Source: Edaphochlamys debaryana
Lineage: Eukaryota > Chlorophyta > Chlorophyceae > Chlamydomonadales
DNA length: 64,000 bases
Direction: 5' to 3'
Assembly: GCA_016858145.1 (NCBI GenBank)
Contig: JAEHOE010000100.1
Coordinates: forward strand, 248,001 to 312,000
Made by a program: the position numbers and the translations under genes. The first letter of the stretch is position 1; each line of letters begins with the position of its first letter. Below are positions 46,690 to 59,500 of this stretch, piece by piece. The notes beneath the pieces were generated by a model. That model worked only from the letters and a program-made list of their open reading frames with translations, was not told where the DNA came from and searched no databases.

Positions 46690-47046
46690 GATGCGATGGT
46701 TACAGCAGGAACCGCCTCCAGAAGGGGAGGGGTTGAGCGAAAGCGCCACCTACTGGGTGTGCCACCTGCACACCGACACCCACGCAACGTGACTGACTTT
46801 CGGTCGTCACACCCCGTTGCTAGGGCCGGGCCCGTAGAGCCCCCCTCAGTACTATTCCACTAATTCCGCTGTGCCTTTAATCATCGTCAATCAAGGCCAG
46901 GACGCCTGGGGGCTCCTGCACAGTAAATCTGCCACCTGAGACTCGCAGGAAAGGGTGGTCCGCCGGTATTGTCTCCCAGCCACTTGGTGGCCTGAGCGCA
47001 GCAAAAGAGTGAAGCGCTCCCCAAAACTCAGCTGACACCAACACAC
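46690..47046 (-). mobile_element. Same retroelement insertion in a second satellite unit
   Basis: Identical site, length (357 bp) and target-site duplication as the copy at 36541, with only a substitution or two (cagtaaatc versus cagtcaatc). Independent insertion at the same base with the same truncation is very unlikely, so this copy arose by duplication of the satellite block. Confidence 0.85.
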
Positions 47047-50000
47047 GTCCGTGCAGGGCGTGCTTTGATCTGCTGTCAAGGGCGGACAAGCTGGTGGTGT
47101 ACAGCCTCTGGGTGGGGGTGCAGAGGGCGTGCCTGCTGCTGGAGACGGCGGGGGCAGCCCAGCCGCGCGCGGTACCGGGTACCGGCACACGGCAGCTTGC
47201 GCAGGGGTTCGGGGCGCCACGACATGCAGCAGCGGTGGGCGCCGCCACGGGATACTGTACTCACAGCATAGGGATCTGGCGTCTCGTGCAGGGTCTTGTC
47301 ACGGTGGTGTTGGGGTGCGGCGTCGTGCTGGCCTTCTCCTGTGCACGGCGTATGTAGACGCCTCGTAGCTTCCGGACCGCTAGTGGTGTCGCATTGTGGC
47401 GCGGCTGCGGCCTGTGATGGTGTGTCTACTGCCTTGGCGGCGGGAAGGGGGGGCGGTTAACCTGGGTGCGCTGTGTTGCGGGGCGGTGCGGGCGGTCTGG
47501 CGCCCAGCCACGTGTGTGCAGCCCCGCCTTGCCTGCCTCCCGTCCTTGTGCGGGGGCCCTCCGTTGCGTCCTTGTGCGGGGCGCCCTCCGTTGAGCGCCG
47601 CTCTTGTGAGGGTCGTGGTACGGGAGCCGGCGTGCATGGGCAGCGACTTGTCCCCCTGTCCGGAGTGCAGGTCACGACATGACTGTACGACCGCGGTCCC
47701 GCGGTGTCGATGCTCGATGTGTGGGGCTTTCATCAGCATCACCTGGTCATAGGTTGTTGCCGTTCTTGCTAGTCCAACCTCTCTATCACGCGTCTGCGGC
47801 TCACCGCTTCGTGCGCGCGCGCCCGTCCAGCTTTAGCGTCTCAGCCCAGTGCGAAAATCAACTGGTGATACACGCTGATATGTACCCGTATGTATGCAAG
47901 CCTCAACCAGAGCGCTCGCTCTGATGCCTCCCAGGGCAAACGCCTTCGCGCCATCGCAGCCACACACACGCGACGCCTCGTCCGTCGCTGCCCGTAATAG
48001 CTGAAGGATCTATCTACTGCTCTGGGGCTAGATAATGGCACTCGCGCTTGCCAAGCTTGGCTGCCTTGATGGCGCTCTCGCGAGCACGCGGAGTATCGCG
48101 CGACTGCGGCAAGCAGCAGCCTGGAGGGTTGGCAAGAGACAGCGCTGCTCTGGGGTGCAACGGAGTCAGGGCGTTGGCGAAGGGCTTCGCACCCCCCCGC
48201 CCCCCCAAGCCACGCCCTGGCCTTGCGCCTTGGGCCTTCCGGGTGGTGCCTCGCGGCAGCGAGCTTCCGTTAGGGGTGTGGTCCAGGTGGGTGAGGCGCG
48301 AGCGGCAGGGACACGCGCAGCTGTGTGCGGTGTGCAGCTCAGCTGCCCGGGGCATTACGCTGAAGACGGCTGAGGCCGTGGCGGGGCCAGACGCTGGGGC
48401 GCCGCGGCTCCTTGAGGAGCCTCGTGCTCTGGCCCCACGCCCGGCTCTAGCCCCACACCCGGCTCAAGGGATCACGCTCCCTCTCATCCTCGCCCAGCCG
48501 CAGCGGTCCCTGGGCCTTGCCTGCACGCGGCGTGGGCGGTGGAGCGGGCTCCCCACGCAGCTTGGGGGAGCAGAGGCAGCTTGGCTGTCTGGCCTTGACG
48601 GGACCAAGCGGCGTGGTCCGTGCAGGGCGTGCTTTGATCTGCTGTCAAGGGCGGACAAGCTGGTGGTGTACAGCCTCTGGGTGGGGGTGCAGAGGGCGTG
48701 CCTGCTGCTGGAGACGGCGGGGGCAGCCCAGCCGCGCGCGGGTACCGGGTACCGGCACACGGCAGCTTGCGCAGGGGTTCGGGGCGCCACGACATGCAGC
48801 AGCGGTGGGCGCCGCCACGGGATACTGTACTCCCAGCATAGGGATCTGGCGTCTCGTGCAGGGTCTTGTCACGGTGGTGTTGGGGTGCGGCGTCGTGCTG
48901 GCCTTCTCCTGCGCACGGCGTCTCTAGACGCCTCGTAGCTTCCGGACCGCTCGTGGTGTCGCATTGTGGGATGGCTGAGGCTGGCTGCAAGGGCGACTCT
49001 GGGGACAGGCGTGTGGTTTGTGCGGCCAGTGGCGGCCTGCTGGCTTGGCGCCCCCATGGTCATCAGGGCGGTGGAGGCGTGGTGAGGCTAGGCGCGGCTG
49101 CGGCCTGTGATGGTGTGTCTGCTGCCTTGGCGGCGGGAAGGGGGGGCGGTTAAGGAATGACGCGTTACAGGGTTGCGGCCAGCGGGCAGCCGGTTAACCT
49201 GGGTGCGCTGTGTTGCGGGGCGATGCGGGCGGTCTGGCGCCCAGCCACGTGTGTGCAGCCCCGCCTTGCCTGCCTCCCGTCCTTGTGCGGGGGCCCTCCG
49301 TTGCGTCCTTGTGCGGGGCGCCCTCCGTTGAGCGCCGCTCTTGTGAGGGTCGTGGTACGGGAGCCGGCGTGCATGGGCAGCGACTTGTCCCCCTGTCCGG
49401 AGTGCAGGTCACGACATGACTGTACGACCGCGGTCCCGCGGTGTCGATGCTCGATGTGTGGGGCTTTCATCAGCATCACCTGGTCATAGGTTGTTGCCGT
49501 TCTTGCTAGTCCAACCTCTCTATCACGCGTCTGCGGCTCACCGCTTCGTGCGCGCGCGCCCGTCCAGCTTTAGCGTCTCAGCCCAGTGCGAAAATCAACT
49601 GGTGATACACGCTGATATGTACCCAAGCCTCAACCAGAGCGCTCGCTCTGATGCCTCCCAGGGCAAACGCCTTCGCGCCATCGCAGCCACACACACGCGA
49701 CGCCTCGTCCGTCGCTGCCCGTAATAGCTGAAGGATCTATCTACTGCTCTGGGGCTAGATAATGGCACTCGCGCTTGCCAAGCTTGGCTGCCTTAATGGC
49801 GCTCTCGCGAGCACGCGGAGTATCGCACGACTGCGGCAAGCAGCAGCCTGGAGGGTTGGCAAGAGACAGCGCTGCTCTGGGGTGCAACGGAGTCAGGGCG
49901 TTGGCGAAGGGCTTCGCACCCCCCGCCCCCCCAAGCCACGCCCTGGCCTTGCTGGCGAAGGGCTTCGCACCCCCCGCCCCCCCAAGCCACGCCCTGGCCT

Positions 50001-53000
50001 TGCGCCTTGGGCCTCCCGGGTGGTGCCTCGCGGCAGCGAGCTTCCGGTTAGGGGTGTGGTCCAGGTGGGTGAGGCGCGAGCGGCAGGGACACGCGCAGCT
50101 GTGTGCGGTGTGGAGCTCAGCGGCCGGGGGCATTACGCTGAAGACGGCTGAGGCCGTGGCGGGGCCAGACGCTGGGGTGCCGCGGCTCCTTGAGGAGCCT
50201 CGTGCTCTGGCCCCACGCCCGGCTCTAGCCCCACACCCGGCTCAAGGGATCACGCTCCCTCTCATCCTCGCCCAGCCGCAGCGGTCCCTGGGCCTTGCCT
50301 GCACGCGGCGTGGGCGGTGGAGCGGGCTCCCCACGCAGCTTGGGGGAGCAGAGGCAGCTTGGCTGTCTGGCCTTGACGGGACCAAGCGGCGTGGTCCGTG
50401 CAGGGCGTGCTTTGATCTGCTGTCAAGGGCGGACAAGCTGGTGGTGTACAGCCTCTGGGTGGGGGTGCAGAGGGCGTGCCTGCTGCTGGAGACGGCGGGG
50501 GCAGCCCAGCCGCGCGCGGGTACCGGGTACCGGCACACGGCAGCTTGCGCAGGGGTTCGGGGCGCCACGACATGCAGCAGCGGTGGGCGCCGCCACGGGA
50601 TACTGTACTCCCAGCATAGGGATCTGGCGTCTCGTGCAGGGTCTTGTCACGGTGGTGTTGGGGTGCGGCGTCGTGCTGGCCTTCTCCTGCGCACGGCGTC
50701 TCTAGACGCCTCGTAGCTTCCGGACCGCTCGTGGTGTCGCATTGTGGGATGGCTGAGGCTGGCTGCAAGGGCGACTCTGGGGACAGGCGTGTGGTTTGTG
50801 CGGCCAGTGGCGGCCTGCTGGCTTGGCGCCCCCATGGTCATCAGGGCGGTGGAGGCGTGGTGAGGCTAGGCGCGGCTGCGGCCTGTGATGGTGTGTCTGC
50901 TGCCTTGGCGGCGGGAAGGGGGGGGCGGTTAAGGAATGACGCGTTACAGGGTTGCGGCCAGCGGGCAGCCGGTTAACCTGGGTGCGCTGTGTTGCGGGGC
51001 GATGCGGGCGGTCTGGCGCCCAGCCACGTGTGTGCAGCCCCGCCTTGCCTGCCTCCCGTCCTTGTGCGGGGGGCCCTCCGTTGCGTCCTTGTGCGGGGCG
51101 CCCTCCGTTGAGCGCCGCTCTTGTGAGGGTCGTGGTACGGGAGCCGGCGTGCATGGGCAGCGACTTGTCCCCCTGTCCGGAGTGCAGGTCACGACATGAC
51201 TGTACGACCGCGGTCCCGCGGTGTCGATGCTCGATGTGTGGGGCTTTCATCAGCATCACCTGGTCATAGGTTGTTGCCGTTCTTGCTAGTCCAACCTCTC
51301 TATCACGCGTCTGCGGCTCACCGCTTCGTGCGCGCGCGCCCGTCCAGCTTTAGCGTCTCAGCCCAGTGCGAAAATCAACTGGTGATACACGCTGATATGT
51401 ACCCAAGCCTCAACCAGAGCGCTCGCTCTGATGCCTCCCAGGGCAAACGCCTTCGCGCCATCGCAGCCACACACACGCGACGCCTCGTCCGTCGCTGCCC
51501 GTAATAGCTGAAGGATCTATCTACTGCTCTGGGGCTAGATAATGGCACTCGCGCTTGCCAAGCTTGGCTGGCTTGATGGCGCTCTCGCGAGCACGCGGAG
51601 TATCGCACGACTGCGGCAAGCAGCAGCCTGGAGGGTTGGCAAGAGACAGCGCTGCTCTGGGGTGCAACGGAGTCAGGGCGTTGGCGAAGGGCTTCGCACC
51701 CCCGCCCCCCCAAGCCACGCCCTGGCCTTGCTGGCGAAGGGCTTCGCACCCCCCGCCCCCCCAAGCCACGCCCTGGCCTTGCGCCTTGGGCCTCCCGGGT
51801 GGTGCCTCGCGGCAGCGAGCTTCCGGTTAGGGGTGTGGTCCAGGTGGGTGAGGCGCGAGCGGCAGGGACACGCGCAGCTGTGTGCGGTGTGGAGCTCAGC
51901 GGCCGGGGGCATTACGCTGAAGACGGCTGAGGCCGTGGCGGGGCCAGACGCTGGGGTGCCGCGGCTCCTTGAGGAGCCTCGTGCTCTGGCCCCACGCCCG
52001 GCTCTAGCCCCACACCCGGCTCAAGGGATCACGCTCCCTCTCATCCTCGCCCAGCCGCAGCGGTCCCTGGGCCTTGCCTGCACGCGGCGTGGGCGGGTGG
52101 AGCGGGCTCCCCACGCAGCTTGGGGGAGCAGAGGCAGCTTGGCTGTCTGGCCTTGACGGGACCAAGCGGCGTGGTCCGTGCAGGGCGTGCTTTGATCTGC
52201 TGTCAAGGGCGGACAAGCTGGTGGTGTACAGCCTCTGGGTGGGGGTGCAGAGGGCGTGCCTGCTGCTGGAGACGGCGGGGGCAGCCCAGCCGAGCGCGGG
52301 TACCGGGTACCGGCACACGGCAGCTTGCGCAGGGGTTCGGGGCGCCACGACATGCAGCAGCGGTGGGCGCCGCCACGGGATACTGTACTCACAGCATAGG
52401 GATCTGGCGTCTCGTGCAGGGTCTTGTCACGGTGGTGTTGGGGTGCGGCGTCGTGCTGGCCTTCTCCTGTGCACGGCGTATGTAGACGCCTCGTAGCTTC
52501 CGGACCGCTCGTGGTGTCGCATTGTGGCGCGGCTGCGGCCTGTGATGGTGTGTCTACTGCCTTGGCGGCGGGAAGGGGGGGCGGTTAACCTGGGTGCGCT
52601 GTGTTGCGGGGCGATGCGGGCGGTCTGGCGCCCAGCCACGTGTGTGCAGCCCCGCCTTGCCTGCCTCCCGTCCTTGTGCGGGGGCCCTCCGTTGCGTCCT
52701 TGTGCGGGGCGCCCTCCGTTGAGCGCCGCTCTTGTGAGGGTCGTGGTACGGGAGCCGGCGTGCATGGGCAGCGACTTGTCCCCCTGTCCGGAGTGCAGGT
52801 CACGACATGACTGTACGACCGCGGTCCCGCGGTGTCGATGCTCGATGTGTGGGGGCTTTCATCAGCATCACCTGGTCATAGGTTATTGCCGTTCTTGCTA
52901 GTCCAACCTCTCTATCACGCGTCTGCGGCTCACCGCCAAATGCGCGCGCGCCCCGTCCAGCTTTAGCGTCTCAGCCCAGTGCGAAAATCAACTGGTGATA

Positions 53001-54937
53001 CACGCTGATATGTACCCGTATGTATGCAAGCCTCAACCAGAGCGCTCGCTCTGATGCCTCCCAGGGCAAACGCCTTCGCGCCAATCGCAGCCACACACAC
53101 GCGACGCCTCGTCCGTCGCTGCCCGTAATAGCTGAAGGATCTATCTACTGCTCTGGGGCTAGATAATGGCACTCGCGCTTGCCAAGCTTGGCTGCCTTAA
53201 TGGCGCTCTCGCGAGCACGCGGAAGTATCGCGCGACTGCGGCAAGCAGCAGCCTGGAGGGTTGGCAAGAGACAGCGCTGCTCTGGGGTGCAACGGAGTCA
53301 GGGCGTTGGCGAAGGGCTTCGCACCCCCCGCCCCCCAAGCCACGCCTGGCCTTGCGCCTTGGCCCCCTTGCGCCTTGGGCCTCCCGGGTGGTGCCTCGCG
53401 GCAGCGAGCTTCCGTTAGGGGTGTGGTCCAGGTGGGTGAGGCGCGAGCGGCAGGGACACGCGCAGCTGTGTGCGGTGTGGAGCTCAGCGGCCGGGGCATT
53501 ACGCTGAAGACGGCTGAGGCCGTGGCGGGGCCAGACGCTGGGGTGCCGGGGCTCCTTGAGGAGCCTCGTGCTCTGGCCCCACGCCCGGCTCTAGCCCCAC
53601 ACCCGGCTCAAGGGATCACGCTCCCTCTCATCCTCGCCCAGCCGCAGCGGTCCCTGGGCCTTGCCTGCACGCGCGTGGGCGGTGGAGCGGGCTCCCCACG
53701 CAGCTTGGGGGAGCAGAGGCAGCTTGGCTGTCTGGCCTTGACGGGACCAAGCGGCGTGGTCCGTGCAGGGCGTGCTTTGATCTGCTGTCAAGGGCGGACA
53801 AGCTGGTGGTGTACAGCCTCTGGGTGGGGGTGCAGAGGGCGTGCCTGCTGCTGGAGACGGCGGGGGCAGCCCAGCCGAGCGCGGGTACCGGGTACCGGCA
53901 CACGGCAGCTTGCGCAGCGGTTCGGGGACGCCACGACATGCAGCAGCGGGTGGGCGCCGCCACGGGATACTGTACTCCCAGCATAGGGATCTGGCGTCTC
54001 GTGCAGGGTCTTGTCACGGTGGTGTTGGGGTGCGGCGTCGTGCTGGCCTTCTCCTGTGCACGGCGTATGTAGACGCCTCGTAGCTTCCGGACCGCTAGTG
54101 GTGTCGCATTGTGGCGCGGCTGCGGCCTGTGATGGTGTGTCTACTGCCTTGGCGGCGGGAAGGGGGGGCGGTTAACCTGGGTGCGCTGTGTTGCGGGGCG
54201 GTGCGGGCGGTCTGGCGCCCAGCCACGTGTGTGCAGCCTCGCCTTGCCTGCCTCCCGTCCTTGTGCGGGGGCCCTCCGTTGCGTCCTTGTGCGGGGCGCC
54301 CTCCGTTGAGCGCCGCTCTTGTGAGGGTCGTGGTACGGGAGCCGGCGTGCATGGGCAGCGACTTGTCCCCCTGTCCGGAGTGCAGGTCACGACATGACTG
54401 TACGACCGCGGTCCCGCGGTGTCGATGCTCGATGTGTGGGGCTTTCATCAGCATCACCTGGTCATAGGTTATTGCCGTTCTTGCTAGTCCAACCTCTCTA
54501 TCACGCGTCTGCGGCTCACCGCCAAATGCGCGCGCGCCCGTCCAGCTTTAGCGTCTCAGCCCAGTGCGAAAATCAACTGGTGATACACGCTGATATGTAC
54601 CCGTATGTATGCAAGCCTCAACCAGAGCGCTCGCTCTGATGCCTCCCAGGGCAAACGCCTTCGCGCCATCGCAGCCACACACACGCGACGCCTCGTCCGT
54701 CGCTGCCCGTAATAGCTGAAGGATCTATCTACTGCTCTGGGGCTAGATAATGGCACTCGCGCTTGCCAAGCTTGGCTGCCTTAATGGCGCTCTCGCGAGC
54801 ACGCGGAGTATCGCGCGACTGCGGCAAGCAGCAGCCTGGAGGGTTGGCAAGAGACAGCGCTGCTCTGGGGTGCAACGGAGTCAGGGCGTGGCGAAGGGCT
54901 TCGCACCCCCCGCCCCCCCCAAGCCACGCCCTTGCCT

Positions 54938-54988
54938 AACGGAAGCTCGCTGCCGCGAGGCACCACCCGGAAGGCCCAAGGCGCAAGG
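54938..54988. repeat. Inverted 51-bp segment with adjacent deletion in a satellite unit
   Basis: The stretch taacggaagctcgctgccgc to aaggcgcaag is the reverse complement of the normal cttgcgcc ... ttccgtta segment. About 190 bp that normally follow (through cgctggggcg) are missing. Confidence 0.85.
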
Positions 54989-56459
54989 GGCGCCGCGGCT
55001 CCTTGAGGAGCCTCGTGCTCTGGCCCCACGCCTGGCTCTAGCCCCACACCCGGCTCGAGGGATCAACGCTCCCTCTCATCCTCGCCCAGCCGCAGCGGTC
55101 CCTGGGCCTTGCCTGCACGCGGCGTGGGCGGTGGAGCGGGGCTCCCCACGCAGCTTGGGGGAGCAGAGGCAGCTTGGCTGTCTGGCCTTGACGGGACCAA
55201 GCGGCGTGGTCCGTGCAGGGCGTGCTTTGATCTGCTGTCAAGGGCGGACAAGCTGGTGGTGTACAGCCTCCGGGTGGGGGTGCAGAGGGCGTGCCTGCTG
55301 CTGGAGACGGCGGGGCAGCCCAGCCGAGCGCGGGTACCGGGTACCGGCACACGGCAGCTTGCGCAGCGGTTCGGGGCGCCACGACATGCAGCAGCGGTGG
55401 GGCGCCGCCACGGGATACTGTACTCACAGCATAGGGATCTGGCGTCGCGGCCGGGGTGTGCGCTCGCACGCCCCCAAGCCTCAGCGCGTCAGCTCATCCC
55501 CAGCGGGCAGCCCGGGGCCCGCTCGTGCAGGGTCTTGTCGCGGTGGTGTTGGGGTGCGGCGTCGTGCTGGCCTTCTCCTGTGCACGGCGTCTCTAGACGC
55601 CTCGTAGCTTCCGAACCGCTCGTGGTGTCGCATTGTGGCGCGTCTGCGGCCTGTGATGGTGTGTCTACTGCCTTGGCGGCGGGAAGGGGGGGCGGTTAAC
55701 CTGGGTGCGCTGTGTTGCGGGGCGATGCGGGCGGTCTGGCGCCCAGCCACGTGTGTGCAGCCCCGCCTTGCCTGCCTCCCGTCCTTGTGCGGGGGCCCTC
55801 CGTTGCGTCCTTGTGCGGGGCGCCCTCCGTTGAGCGCCGCTCTTGTGAGGGTCGTGGTACGGGAGCCGGCGTGCATGGGCAGCGACTTGTCCCCCTGTCC
55901 GGAGTGCAGGTCACGACATGATTGTACGACCGCGGTCCCGCGGTGTCGATGCTCGATGTGTGGGGCTTTCATCAGCATCACCTGGTCATAGGTTATTGCC
56001 GTTCTTGCTAGTCCAACCTCTCTATCACGCGTCTGCGGCTCACCGCTTAATGCGCGCGCGCCCGTCCAGCTTTAGCGTCTCAGCCCAGTGCGTAAATCAA
56101 CTGGTGATACACGCTGATATGTACCCGTATGTATGCAAGCCTCAACCAGAGCGCTCGCTCTGATGCCTCCCAGGGCAAACGCCTTCGCGCCATCGCAGCC
56201 ACACACACGCGACGCCTCGTCCGTCGCTGCCCGTAATAGCTGAAGGATCTATCTACTGCTCTGGGGCTAGATAATGGCACTCGCGCTTGCCAAGCTTGGC
56301 TGCCTTAATGGCGCTCTCGCGAGCACGCGGAGTATCGCGCGACTGCGGCAAGCAGCAGCCTGGAGGGTTGGCAAGAGACAGCGCTGCTCTGGGGTGCAAC
56401 GGAGTCAGGGCGTTGGCGAAGGGCTTCGCACCCCCCGCCCCCCCAAGCCACGCCCTTGC

Positions 56460-56510
56460 CTAACGGAAGCTCGCTGCCGCGAGGCACCACCCGGACGGCC
56501 CAAGGCGCAA
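56460..56510. repeat. Same inversion/deletion in the next satellite unit
   Basis: It has the same breakpoints as in the preceding unit, with one base change (ggacggcc versus ggaaggcc). This shows that the two neighbouring units derive from one rearranged ancestor. Confidence 0.85.
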
Positions 56511-59500
56511 GGGGCGCCGCGGCTCCTTGAGGAGCCTCGTGCTCTGGCCCCACGCCTGGCTCTAGCCCCACACCCGGCTCAAGGGATCACGCTCCCTCTC
56601 ATCCTCGCCCAGCCGCAGCGGTCCCTGGGCCTTGCCTGCACGCGGCGTGGGCGGTGGAGCGGGCTCCCCACGCAGCTTGGGGGAGCAGAGGCAGCTTGGC
56701 TGTCTGGCCTTGACGGGACCAAGCGGCGTGGTCCGTGCAGGGCGTGCTTTGATCTGCTGTCAAGGGCGGACAAGCTGGTGGTGTACAGCCTCCGGGTGGG
56801 GGTGCAGAGGGCGTGCCTGCTGCTGGAGACGGCGGGGCAGCCCAGCCGAGCGCGGGTACCGGGTACCGGCACACGGCAGCTTGCGCAGCGGTTCGGGGCG
56901 CCACGACATGCAGCAGCGGTGGGCGCCGCCACGGGATACTGTACTCACAGCATAGGGATCTGGCGTCGCGGCCGGGGTGTGCGCTCGCACGCCTCCAAGC
57001 CTCAGCGCGTCAGCTCATCCCCAGCGGGCAGCCCGGGGCCCGCTCGTGCAGGGTCTTGTCGCGGTGGTGTTGGGGTGCGGCGTCGTGCTGGCCTTCTCCT
57101 GTGCACGGCGTCTCTAGACGCCTCGTAGCTTCCGAACCGCTCGTGGTGTCGCATTGTGGCGCGTCTGCGGCCTGTGATGGTGTGTCTACTGCCTTGGCGG
57201 CGGGAAGGGGGGGCGGTTAACCTGGGTGCGCTGTGTTGCGGGGGCGATGCGGGCGGTCTGGCGCCCAGCCACGTGTGTGCAGCCCCGCCTTGCCTGCCTC
57301 CCGTCCTTGTGCGGGGGCCCTCCGTTGCGTCCTTGTGCGGGGCGCCCTCCGTTGAGCGCCGCTCTTGTGAGGGTCGTGGTACGGGAGCCGGCGTGCATGG
57401 GCAGCGACTTGTCCCCCTGTCCGGAGTGCAGGTCACGACATGACTGTACGACCGCGGTCCCGCGGTGTCGATGCTCGATGTGTGGGGCTTTCATCAGCAT
57501 CACCTGGTCATAGGTTATTGCCGTTCTTGCTAGTCCAACCTCTCTATCACGCGTCTGCGGCTCACCGCTTAATGCGCGCGCGCCCGTCCAGCTTTAGCGT
57601 CTCAGCCCAGTGCGTAAATCAACTGGTGATACACGCTGATATGTACCCAAGCCTCAACCAGAGCGCTCGCTCTGATGCCTCCCAGGGCAAACGCCTTCGC
57701 GCCATCGCAGCCACACACACGCGACGCCTCGTCCGTCGCTGCCCGTAATAGCTGAAGGATCTATCTACTGCTCTGGGGCTAGATAATGGCACTCGCGCTT
57801 GCCAAGCTTGGCTGCCTTAATGGCGCTCTCGCGAGCACGCGGAGCATCGCGCGACTGCGGCAAGCAGCAGCCTGGAGGGTTGGCAAGAGACAGCGCTGGT
57901 CTGGGGTGCAACGGAGTCAGGGCGTTGGCGAAGGGCTTCGCACCCCCCGCCCCCCCAAGCCACGCCCACGCCCTGGCCTTGCGCCTTGGGCCTCCCGGCT
58001 GGTGCCTCGCGGCAGCGAGCTTCCGTTAGGGGTGTGGTCCAGGTGGGTGAGGCGCGAGCGGCAGGGACACGCGCAGCTGTGTGCGGTGTGGAGCTCAGCG
58101 GCCGGGGGCATTACGCTGAAGACGGCTGAGGCCGTGGCGGGGCCAGACGCTGGCGCGCCGCGGCTCCTTGAGGAGCCTCGTGCTCTGGCCCCACGCCCGG
58201 CTCTAGCCCCACACCCGGCTCAAGGGATCACGCTCCCTCTCATCCTCGCCCAGCCGCAGCGGTCCCTGGGCCTTGCCTGAACGCAGCGTGGGCGGTGGAG
58301 CGGGCTCCCCACGCAGCCTGGGGGAGCAGAGGCAGCTTGGCTGTCTGGCCTTGACGGGACCAAGCGGCGTGGTCCGTGCAGGGCGTGCTTTGATCTGCTG
58401 TCAAGGGCGGACAAGCTGGTGATGTACAGCCTCCGGGTGGGGGTGCAGAGGGCGTGCCTGCTGCTGGAGACGGCGGGGGCAGCCCAGCCGCGCGCGGGTA
58501 CCGGGTACCGGCACACGGCAGCTTGCGCAGCGGTTCGGGGCGCCACGACATGCAGCAGCGGTGGGCGCCGCCACGGGATTCTGTACTCACAGCATAGGGA
58601 TCTGGCATCTCGTGCAGGGTCTTGTCGCGGGGGTGTTGGGGTGCGGCGTCGTGCTGGCCTTCTCCTGCGCACGGCGTCTCTAGACGCCTCGTAGCTTCCG
58701 GACCGCTCGTGGTGTCGCATTGTGGGATGGCTGAGGCTGGATGCAAGGGCGACTCTGGGGACATGCGTGTGGTTTGTGCGGCCAGTGGCGGCCTGCTGGC
58801 TTGGCGCCCCCATGGTCATCAGGGCGGTGGAGGCGTGGTGAGGCTAGGCGCGGCTGCGGCCTGTGATGGTGTGTCTGCTGCCTTGGCGGCGGGAAGGGGG
58901 GGCGGTTAACCTGGGTGCGCTGTGTTGCGGGGCGATGCGGGCGGTCTGGCGCCCAGCCACGTGTGTGCAGCCCCGCCTTGCCTGCCTCCCGTCCTTGTGC
59001 GGGGGCCCTCCGTTGCGTCCTTGTGCGGGGCGCCCTCCGTTGAGCGCCGCTCTTGTGAGGGTCGTGGTACGGGAGCCGGCGTGCATGGGCAGCGACTTGT
59101 CCCCCTGTCCGGAGTGCAGGTCACGACATGACTGTACGACCGCGGTCCCGCGGTGTCGATGCTCGATGTGTGGGGCTTTCATCAGCATCACCTGGTCATA
59201 GGTTGTTGCCGTTCTTGCTAGTCCAACCTCTCTATCACGCGTCTGCGGCTCACCGCTTAATGCGCGCGCGCCCGTCCAGCTTTAGCGTCTCAGCCCAGTG
59301 CGTAAATCAACTGGTGATACACGCTGATATGTACCCAAGCCTCAACCAGAGCGCTCGCTCTGATGCCTCCCAGGGCAAACGCCTTCGCGCCATCGCAGCC
59401 ACACACACGCGACGCCTCGTCCGTCGCTGCCCGTAATAGCTGAAGAATCTATCTACTTCTATGGGGCTAGATAATGGCACTCGCGCTTGCCAAGCTTGGC

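Noticed and set aside
55260..55607. Tyrosine-recombinase-like string (GYCTHSIGIW) in some satellite units
   Set aside because: There is only a weak resemblance to a short integrase motif. No catalytic Arg-His-x2-Arg...Tyr set is visible, and it appears only in units with a particular 1-nt deletion.
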